Positions 40,309 to 45,859 of a stretch of 45,859 nucleotides of DNA are shown one piece after another. The position numbers were made by a program, and so were the translations under genes. The notes beneath the pieces were generated by a model, which had not been told where the DNA came from, did no database searches, and saw nothing but the letters and a program-made list of their open reading frames with translations. Source of the DNA: Patescibacteria group bacterium. GTDB lineage: Bacteria > Patescibacteriota > Patescibacteriia > Patescibacteriales > GWC2-42-12. The stretch lies in assembly GCA_028703305.1 (NCBI GenBank), contig JAQVNC010000006.1:1-45859 (forward strand). The letters run 5' to 3'. How positions within the stretch are numbered: the stretch's first letter is position 1; every line of letters begins with the position of its first letter.

Positions 40309-40485
40309 ATGCAAACAACTCAATGCCCGGTCTGCTCAAGCGATATTATTATTGAAGAAGAAGCATCGGAAAAAGATTTAGTCAGCTGCTTAAACTGCGG
40401 CACCGAGCTGGAAATCGTTACTCTGCAACCCTTATTTTTAAACCCGCTCCAGGAAGAATCGGAGGAAGAAAATGACAGCAATTAA
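40309..40485 (+). CDS. LysW-like zinc-ribbon protein
   Basis: I found this 58-residue protein by reading the gap between holA and murD. It starts MQTTQCPVCSSDIIIEEEAS and has CPVC and CLNCGTELEIV cysteine pairs, then LQPLFLNP and an acidic tail ending EEENDSN. The layout C-x2-C, ELVSC-x2-CGTELEIV, L-x-P-L closely resembles LysW, the amino-group carrier of lysine or arginine synthesis. LysW, however, ends in the conserved EDWGE whose last glutamate carries the substrate, and this end is absent. No LysX, LysZ or LysY gene is nearby. So the carrier role seems unlikely and the function is unknown. A TATAAT (40270-40275) lies upstream with no good -35 box. Confidence 0.82.
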   Translation: MQTTQCPVCSSDIIIEEEASEKDLVSCLNCGTELEIVTLQPLFLNPLQEESEEENDSN

Positions 40486-40524
40486 ACATTAATAACCACT
40501 CCGTCAACTTTGACGCTTTATAAC

Positions 40525-40550
40525 AAAGCCGTAATGGCTTTATTTTATTT
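40525..40550 (+). terminator. Weak terminator after the LysW-like gene
   Basis: AAAGCC, loop GTAAT, GGCTTT (40525-40541), then ATTTTATTT. It overlaps the murD stop region on the other strand. Confidence 0.55.
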
Positions 40551-41879
40551 TAAATTATTTACTTGCTTTTTAAACAAATCTCCCCGTTCTTTATAATTTT
40601 TAAACATGCCGAAGCTGGCGCAGGCGGTGGATAAGAGAACTACATCGCCAAATTCAGACTCCGCGCGCGCTATGGCTATCGCCTCTTTCATATTATTTGC
40701 CAGCTTCATCTTATTTTTATCAAATTTAGCTTTCAATAATTCTTTTTTTATTCCGGGAGTGGCGCGGCCGTTTAATAAAACAACAAATTTGCATCGTCTT
40801 TTTGCTTCTAAGGCCAAAACCTTAAAATTAGATCCTTTATCAGCGCCGCCGAGTAAAATAATTACCGGTTGAGCGAAAGCCTTAAGCGCTATAATCGCCG
40901 ACTCCGGGGTGGTGGCAAAACTGTCATCATAATATTTCACGCCCTGGCGTTCTCCGGCTAATTCCAGCCTGTGCTTTAGCCCCTTAAAATTCACTACTGC
41001 CTTTTTAATAACCTCCGGCTTAATGCCGACAATTTTCGCCGCTTTAACGGCCGCGGCAATATTTTCTTTATTGTGTTCGCCAATCAACTTTGACGGCAAT
41101 TCTGACTTTTTAAAATAAACTATTTTTGATTTGAGATTTGGAATTTTTTTTGTCATTGGAAATTTGTCATTGGAAATTAAATAATCACCAGATTTCTGCC
41201 ATCTCGCAATGTTGATTTTCGCGTTAAGATATTTTCTAAAAGAATGATGAAAATTAGGGTTATTCGGATCGGCCGGCGCCAAATGCTCTGGATATAAATT
41301 GGTAATCACGGCGATATGCGGGCTAACCGTCATGTCTTCCAGCTGAAATGACGACAATTCAAGCACCACCCAATCGGTTTTTTTAATTTTATCCATAAAT
41401 TCAAACGGCGCTACGCCAATATTGCCGCCCAGCCAAACCTTTTTTCCGGCTAATTTTAAAATTTCATAAATTAAACTGACCGTCGTGCCCTTACCTTTAG
41501 TCCCGGTCACGCCAATAATATTTTTTGTCGGGCACAATTCAAAGAATAACCTCATCGGCGAATTTAAACTTTCAACTTTTAACTTTCTACTTTTTAGCTC
41601 ATTTAACGGCCAACCCGGCGACCTGAATAAAATATCAAATTTATCCAAGTTTTTATCATACTCTTTGCCTAACTGCCAACTAATTTTAATCATTCTCACC
41701 CTCTTTTTTGTCATTCCCGCGAAAGCGGGAATCCAGGGGTGCTTTATCTTAACGTCTTTTCTCGCATCGCAAATCGTAATCTCGCATTTTACTTTATGCT
41801 TCAATAAATACTTAATCAAGGCTAAATTTTCCAATCCTAGCCCTAAAATAGCAATTTTTTTATTTCTTAACTCTAACAT
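40545..41879 (-). CDS. murD: UDP-N-acetylmuramoylalanine--D-glutamate ligase
   Basis: MurD adds D-glutamate, supplied by MurI, to UDP-MurNAc-L-alanine in the cytoplasm. The 444-residue protein has the N-terminal nucleotide-binding start KKIAILGLGLENLALIKYLL. The ATP loop is GVTGTKGKGTTVSLI. LELSSFQLE, NLYPEHLA and a C-terminal domain with LKHRLELAG, YDDSFATTPESAI and LLGGADKGSNF follow. Three extra peptides look repeat-derived. HPWIPAFAGMT near residues 47-57 is encoded by a family F repeat at 41710. SRKLKVESLN comes from an AACTTTTAACTTTC-like run near 41571. FPMTKKIPNL comes from repeated GTCATTGGAAATT near 41154-41175. They lie in loops, and the catalytic motifs are intact. Confidence 0.94.
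   Translation of the reverse strand: MLELRNKKIAILGLGLENLALIKYLLKHKVKCEITICDARKDVKIKHPWIPAFAGMTKKRVRMIKISWQLGKEYDKNLDKFDILFRSPGWPLNELKSRKLKVESLNSPMRLFFELCPTKNIIGVTGTKGKGTTVSLIYEILKLAGKKVWLGGNIGVAPFEFMDKIKKTDWVVLELSSFQLEDMTVSPHIAVITNLYPEHLAPADPNNPNFHHSFRKYLNAKINIARWQKSGDYLISNDKFPMTKKIPNLKSKIVYFKKSELPSKLIGEHNKENIAAAVKAAKIVGIKPEVIKKAVVNFKGLKHRLELAGERQGVKYYDDSFATTPESAIIALKAFAQPVIILLGGADKGSNFKVLALEAKRRCKFVVLLNGRATPGIKKELLKAKFDKNKMKLANNMKEAIAIARAESEFGDVVLLSTACASFGMFKNYKERGDLFKKQVNNLK
41710..41738. repeat. Family F repeat inserted in frame in murD
   Basis: GTCATTCCCGCGAAAGCGGG followed by AATCCAGGG has CCCGC/GCGGG arms and encodes PWIPAFAGMT on the minus strand. MurD proteins that I know of lack this peptide. 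Confidence 0.9.
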
Positions 41880-41898
41880 AATTTTTATAATATTATAT

Positions 41899-42034
41899 CC
41901 GGCTTGACAAAATTATTTTTGGCGCATATAAAATTGTAGCAATTTTTTACAAAAAATTACTTTTCTTACCGCTTAATTTTTTGTAAAAAATGCACAAATT
42001 TTATCTAAGCAAAAAAATAATTTTGCCAAGCCGG
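41899..42034. repeat. Family A hairpin element, copy A3
   Basis: 22-base outer arms (41899-41920, CCGGCTTGACAAAATT start, and 42013-42034, ending TTTTGCCAAGCCGG) pair with one mismatch. The conserved core is GCGCATATAAAATTGT, an inner hairpin TTTTTTACAAAAAATTA/TAATTTTTTGTAAAAAA, and CAAATTTTATCTAAGC. It lies between murD and polA. Confidence 0.87.
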
Positions 42035-42105
42035 TCATTCCGCCATTGAAATCTTGATTCCGGCATACCGTATCAAAGTCCAGGACAGGCTCCGGCCGGA
42101 ATGAC
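42034..42105. repeat. Diverged family F repeat between polA and murD
   Basis: It begins GTCATTCCGCCATTG and ends TCCGGCCGGAATGAC, so its ends are inverted copies of GTCATTCCG. The middle (CAAAGTCCAGGACAGGC) is diverged. It directly follows element A3. Confidence 0.6.
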
Positions 42106-42143
42106 GAAAAAAATTCTTAATTTCTAATTCGTAATTCTTAATT

Positions 42144-44942
42144 TTAAATTTCCTCCATCTCCCCCCAATTATCTCCCACGCTGGCGTCTACCTCAATCGG
42201 CACTTTTAATTTAATCACATTTTCCATAATCTCTTTAATTTCAGCCACCGCTTCTTTTACTGAATTTTCTTTTACCTCAAATACCAGCTCATCATGGACT
42301 TGCAAAAGCATTTTAATTTCATCGGCTTGATATTTTTTATCAATCAGCTCCTGAACCCTTATCATGGCTACTTTAATAATATCCGCGGCCGTGCCTTGAA
42401 GCGGCGTGTTAACGGCCATGCGCTCGGCCGCTTTTCTAACCTGCATAACCGACGAATTTATCTCCGGCAAAAACCGCCGCCGCCCGAACAAAGTTTCCGC
42501 GTAGCCGCGGCCTCGCGCCTGCTCTATGGTCTCTTCCACAAATTCTTTTACGCCCCGATAAACTTTAAAATACTGGTCAATAAACTCTTTGGCCCTCATA
42601 TAAGGTATATCCGCGTTTTGCGACAAGCCATGCGGCCCCTGACCGTAGAGAATGCCAAAGTTAGTGGCTTTGGCCTCTCGCCGCATCTTCGGCGTCACCT
42701 CGCTTAAAGCTACCTGATTTATCGCCGCGGCCGTGGCCGTATGAATGTCTTCGCCGTCCTTAAAAGCCTTAATCATTTTTTTATCGCCCGACATATGCGC
42801 GGCCAGCCTTAATTCAATTTGCGAATAATCCAAGCTTAATAATTTATAGCCCCTGTCGGCCACAAAAGCTTTTCTGATTTCCCGCCCGAGCTCGGTGCGA
42901 ATCGGTATATTTTGCAAATTCGGTTCGGTTGAAGACAGCCGGCCGGTGGCCGTAACGGTTTGATTAAAACTGGTATGCAGCCGGCCGGTTTTTTCGTTAA
43001 CCAGCCTGGGTAAAGCTTCAATATAAGTCGTGGACAATTTTACCACCTCGCGGTATTCCTGAATTAAATCAATAATCGGATGCTGGCCTTTTAATTTCGC
43101 CAATTCATCGGCGCCGGTAGATAAGCCGGTTTTATTTTTAGAAATGCCCATGGCTGGTATGGCTAATTTTTCAAACAACACTTCCCTTAGCTGTTGGGTT
43201 GAATTTATATTAAATTTTAGGCCGGCCATTTCATGTATTTTTTTAGTTAAGCTGTTAATTTTTTTATCGGCCACGATCCCCATATCGGCTAAAAATTTTT
43301 GGTCTATCCTTATGCCGTTATTTTCCATAACGGCTAAAACTAAAATCAAAGGCATCTCAATCTCCTCAAACAGCTTAATCAATTTTTGCTTCTTTAATTC
43401 CGGCAATAATTTTTTTATTAGACGATTGGTAAAATCCGCGTCTTCGCAGGAATAATTATACAATTTTTCAGTCGGTACTTCGACAAAAAATATTTTTTCC
43501 TTGCCTTTACCTAATAAATCTTCCTTAGTGATTTTTTGATGGTTAAATTCGCTAAAAGTCACGGCGTCTAAATTATGCTGGCGGCTGCCCGGGTTTAAAA
43601 GATAAGACGCCACCATGGAATCCGCGGCCGCGCCTTTAACGTTGATCTCTAAACTGGCCATGACTTCAATATCATATTTAATATTATGCCCGTATTTTTT
43701 TATTTTTTCATCTTCCAATATAGGCTTTAATTTTTCCAGCCATAAACTATTGCTCGACTTATCGTTTTTATAATTAAATAAATCGCTTTTCACTTTTGAC
43801 TCTTTATTTTTAACTTCCAGATAATAGGCCTCACCCGCCTTCCAGCTAAAGCTTATGCCCAATAATTCGGCCGTTACCGGATTGAAATTCGCCGTTTCGG
43901 TATCAAAGGCAAACTCTTTCTGCGCCCGCAATTTTTTTAAAAATTTATCAAATTTTTTATCATTATCAATTAATTCATACTTAAACAACTCCAAATTTCT
44001 CTTAAATTTATCAATCTGTTCATAATCATCGCTTTTTATAAGGCGTTTGGCCGCGTCTTGCGCTAAGCCCTGGAGCCTTGGCAAAAGCGAACGGAATTCC
44101 AGCTCATTAAACAGCTTAGCCAATTTTTCTTGATCAAACTGCCCGAAGCGCGCTTCATCTAAATCAAACTCAATCGGCGCGTCGCATTTTATAGTAGCTA
44201 AGTCTTTACTCATTAAGGCATTATTTTTATGTTGAACCAGCAGTTCGCGCACCCGATCTTTTATTTTTTTTGAATCTACATTTTTATAAACTCCGTCTAA
44301 AGTTTTAAAATTTTGCAAAAGCTCGGTGGCGGTTTTTTCGCCAATGCCTTTTACCCCGGGAATATTATCCGACGGGTCACCGCGTAAAGCCTTAAAATCA
44401 ATCATCTGATCCGGTTTTAAGCCATATCTTTCTTTAACCGCTTTTTCGTCATAAACCACAGAATCGGTTAAGCCGCGCTTCATGGTAAAAACTTTAGTAT
44501 GGCCATTAATCAGCTGCATGGTATCCATATCGCCGGTCACGATTATTTTCTCTACCGCACTGTCAACTTTATTAGCCAAAGTGCCGATTAAATCGTCGGC
44601 TTCAAATCCGGCCAGCTCAAAAATCGGGATATTAAAGCCTCTGGCGATTTCTTTAACACGGGGAATTTGCGCGTATAATTCGTCCGGCGCTTTAACTCGG
44701 GTAGCTTTATAATCCTTGAATTGCTCATGGCGGAAAGTCTTTTCTTTTCTGTCTAAAGTTAAAGCTACATATTCGGGCTTAAATTCTTTTAGCGCCTTAA
44801 TCAAAACGGCCGTAAAACCATAGGCCGCATTAATAATTTCTCCGGTTTTGGTGGTTAAAGGCGGCAAAGCATGAAAGCTCCTATGGATCAGGGCATTGCC
44901 GTCAATTATCATAAATTTTGCTTTTTTGGCAGAGTGATTCAT
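42144..44942 (-). CDS. polA: DNA polymerase I
   Basis: The 932-residue, three-domain enzyme handles repair and Okazaki fragments. The 5' nuclease has MIIDGNALIHRSFHALPPL, FEADDLIGTLA, ITGDMDTMQLI and the GDPSDNIPGVKGIGEKTA helix-hairpin-helix. The 3'-5' exonuclease keeps its acidic residues (FAFDTETANF, GHNIKYDIE, YSCEDADF), so proofreading appears intact. The polymerase has motif A LLSLDYSQIELRLAAHMSGD, motif B RREAKATNFGILYGQG and motif C LQVHDELVFEV. I keep the ATG at 44942, though the ATG at 44912 (MIIDGNALIH) is equally possible. A lysine-serine rich segment (KESKVKSDLFN) in the exonuclease domain resembles simple-repeat peptides. It lies directly downstream of tRNA-Ala. Confidence 0.96.
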   Translation of the reverse strand: MNHSAKKAKFMIIDGNALIHRSFHALPPLTTKTGEIINAAYGFTAVLIKALKEFKPEYVALTLDRKEKTFRHEQFKDYKATRVKAPDELYAQIPRVKEIARGFNIPIFELAGFEADDLIGTLANKVDSAVEKIIVTGDMDTMQLINGHTKVFTMKRGLTDSVVYDEKAVKERYGLKPDQMIDFKALRGDPSDNIPGVKGIGEKTATELLQNFKTLDGVYKNVDSKKIKDRVRELLVQHKNNALMSKDLATIKCDAPIEFDLDEARFGQFDQEKLAKLFNELEFRSLLPRLQGLAQDAAKRLIKSDDYEQIDKFKRNLELFKYELIDNDKKFDKFLKKLRAQKEFAFDTETANFNPVTAELLGISFSWKAGEAYYLEVKNKESKVKSDLFNYKNDKSSNSLWLEKLKPILEDEKIKKYGHNIKYDIEVMASLEINVKGAAADSMVASYLLNPGSRQHNLDAVTFSEFNHQKITKEDLLGKGKEKIFFVEVPTEKLYNYSCEDADFTNRLIKKLLPELKKQKLIKLFEEIEMPLILVLAVMENNGIRIDQKFLADMGIVADKKINSLTKKIHEMAGLKFNINSTQQLREVLFEKLAIPAMGISKNKTGLSTGADELAKLKGQHPIIDLIQEYREVVKLSTTYIEALPRLVNEKTGRLHTSFNQTVTATGRLSSTEPNLQNIPIRTELGREIRKAFVADRGYKLLSLDYSQIELRLAAHMSGDKKMIKAFKDGEDIHTATAAAINQVALSEVTPKMRREAKATNFGILYGQGPHGLSQNADIPYMRAKEFIDQYFKVYRGVKEFVEETIEQARGRGYAETLFGRRRFLPEINSSVMQVRKAAERMAVNTPLQGTAADIIKVAMIRVQELIDKKYQADEIKMLLQVHDELVFEVKENSVKEAVAEIKEIMENVIKLKVPIEVDASVGDNWGEMEEI

Positions 44943-44948
44943 ATTTTG

Positions 44949-45022
44949 TGGACCGGAGGGGGCTCGAACCCCTGACCTCCTCGTTGCAAACGAGGCGCTC
45001 TACCAGCTGAGACTACCGGCCC
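44949..45022 (-). tRNA. tRNA-Ala with anticodon UGC
   Basis: Acceptor GGGCCGG/CCGGTCC gives the G3-U70 pair that identifies alanine tRNAs. Anticodon stem CCTCG/CGAGG with loop TTTGCAA (anticodon UGC), T-arm AGGGG-TTCGAGC-CCCCT, discriminator A. The D-stem reads TAGTCTCAGC, one T more than the standard TAGCTCAGC, giving 74 bases. CCA is not encoded. Confidence 0.92.
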
Positions 45023-45033
45023 ATAATCCTAGT

Positions 45034-45173
45034 CAGTTCAGTAAAACTATTTTTTCGCGCATATAAAATTGTTGCGATTTTTACAAAAATTATAACTAAT
45101 TATTTTATTAAAAAATAATTTTTGTAAAAACGCCCAGATTTTATCTAAGCAGGAAAATAGTTTTACTGAACTG
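45034..45173. repeat. Family A hairpin element, copy A4
   Basis: Outer arms CAGTTCAGTAAAACTATTTT (45034-45053) and AAAATAGTTTTACTGAACTG (45154-45173) pair perfectly over 20 bases. The core GCGCATATAAAATTGT, inner TTTTTACAAAAATTA/TAATTTTTGTAAAAA and TTTTATCTAAGC match A3. Confidence 0.88.
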
Positions 45174-45176
45174 GCA

Positions 45177-45431
45177 TTAGATCGGTTTATTGTACCTTAA
45201 AATCGGCGACAATATCCATTCTAAAAATCCGCCAATCATATTTGTCATAATCAGCATGCCTATAAAAATAGCCAACAAACCCACTAATTTATAACCCAGC
45301 CTGGAGCCGCCCTCGGCTCCAAATTGGCGCTCAAAAAATTCTATTCTGCCAAAAGCGTTTAGCATGGCCTCTGATTTAATAACAATCAAAGCGCCAACCG
45401 CCAGAATAATAAAACCAACTAAAATATTCAT
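45177..45431 (-). CDS. Small two-segment membrane protein, unknown function
   Basis: The 84-residue protein has two membrane segments (about 3-20, ILVGFIILAVGALIVIK, and 49-71, LVGLLAIFIGMLIMTNMIGG). A conserved-looking middle part separates them, NAFGRIEFFERQFGAEGGSR, rich in charges and glycine. Similar short proteins with a F-G-R-x-E-W/F-x-E-x-x-x-G-x-x-G segment are frequent in candidate-phyla genomes, without known function. It starts 6 bases after the stop of the M23 peptidase gene, so the two are probably cotranscribed. Confidence 0.8.
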   Translation of the reverse strand: MNILVGFIILAVGALIVIKSEAMLNAFGRIEFFERQFGAEGGSRLGYKLVGLLAIFIGMLIMTNMIGGFLEWILSPILRYNKPI

Positions 45432-45437
45432 AAAAAT

Positions 45438-45859
45438 TTATTTTAAATAGTTTAATGGATTATATTTTACGCCATTAATAATATATTCAAAATGCAAGTG
45501 CGGTCCGGTTGACCAGCCGGTTGAACCCATCAAACCGATAGCCTCGCCCTTTTTAACAACTTCGCCTTTGCCAACATAGAATTTGGACATGTGGGCATAG
45601 CGGGATTTTCTGCCCCCGCCATGATCTATTACAATTTGGTTGCCGTAACCGGTGCCCCAACCGGCTACTTCAACTACGCCTGCATCACAAGCATAAATCG
45701 GCGTGCCGGTCTTATTAGCTATATCTATGGCATAATGCCTCCAAGAAAAATATTGCGTCAACCTGGCGCCAACCGTTGGCCAGGCCAATTTATTGCTGGC
45801 GGTCGGCCTTGAATCTTTTGGCTTAAGCAAATCTTTAAGGATAGAAACGGCTGACGATC
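45438..45859 (-). CDS. M23-family peptidoglycan endopeptidase, 5' end cut by window edge
   Basis: The frame has no stop up to base 45859, so the N-terminus lies outside; an internal TTG at 45830 is not a convincing start. The visible 140 residues hold the LytM/M23 fold: FSWRHYAIDIANKTGTPIYA (H-x-x-x-D zinc ligands), then VVEVAGWGTGYGNQIVIDHG and RYAHMSKF. STGPHLHFEYIINGVKYNP supplies the H-x-H ligand pair. Such enzymes cut peptide cross-links in peptidoglycan outside the membrane and usually have an export signal and LysM or coiled-coil region upstream. All zinc ligands are present, so it is probably active rather than an EnvC-like regulator. Confidence 0.92.
   Translation of the reverse strand, partial: SSAVSILKDLLKPKDSRPTASNKLAWPTVGARLTQYFSWRHYAIDIANKTGTPIYACDAGVVEVAGWGTGYGNQIVIDHGGGRKSRYAHMSKFYVGKGEVVKKGEAIGLMGSTGWSTGPHLHFEYIINGVKYNPLNYLK

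Noticed and set aside
1-45859. Alternative genetic code with TGA read as glycine or tryptophan
   Set aside because: All long conserved genes are complete with TGA as a stop, and stops in use are TAA or TAG. The absence of TGA stops in the genes checked fits low-GC bias.

Overview
This window looks like a chromosomal contig of a Candidate Phyla Radiation (Patescibacteria, Parcubacteria-like) bacterium. The evidence is AT-rich DNA, compact housekeeping genes mostly without Shine-Dalgarno sequences, almost exclusive TAA stops (a few TAG, no TGA seen among those checked), trimmed repair enzymes, and many short palindromic repeats of a style common in these genomes. The lineage is inferred, since no rRNA is present. 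The standard bacterial code fits: long ORFs run through only if TGA is a stop.

Layout. 1-6400: partial rmuC, a small coiled-coil protein, uvrA, a DUF4143-type AAA ATPase and a DedA-family membrane protein. 6384-13156: argS, murI, tyrS and valS, all on the minus strand. 13376-17724: a degenerate DHH phosphoesterase, tRNA-Ile(UAU), tRNA-Val(GAC), hsp20, a DUF3006 protein and a VanW protein. 17725-21106: a candidate small RNA and tail-to-tail uvrB/uvrC. 21136-28672, minus strand: a coiled-coil membrane protein, gyrA, a tandem-receiver regulator, a ferredoxin, a metallo-beta-lactamase-fold hydrolase and ftsK. 28788-33272: a small ACP-like protein, a large multi-domain LTD/PKD/OB surface protein, tRNA-Leu and a DUF4870 protein. 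33428-37259: ppsA and a cassette of four very small genes with strong Shine-Dalgarno sequences. 37585-45859: lgt, rpsT, holA, a LysW-like zinc ribbon, murD, polA, tRNA-Ala, a small membrane protein and a partial M23 peptidase.

Together the genes cover nucleotide excision repair (UvrA, UvrB, UvrC), replication and repair (PolA, HolA, GyrA, RmuC), chromosome segregation (FtsK), cell-wall precursor synthesis and remodelling (MurI, MurD, VanW, M23), lipoprotein maturation (Lgt), translation (three synthetases, four tRNAs, S20) and PEP/pyruvate interconversion (PpsA).

The most unusual layer is the repeats. Four families of about 100-170 bp intergenic elements (called A, B, C and D here) fold into long hairpins. 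Paired arms change between copies while staying complementary, and an unpaired core stays conserved. In family A the outer arms of the three complete copies are unrelated to one another, yet each pairs with its own partner. Three families of short palindromes (E, F and G) occur between genes and also inside genes, where they add in-frame peptides to ValS, UvrC, MurD, FtsK and the LTD protein; a further unrelated palindrome lies in UvrA. No transposase is visible in the window. A second unusual layer is the group of small Shine-Dalgarno-rich genes, which sit beside both copies of the family D element.
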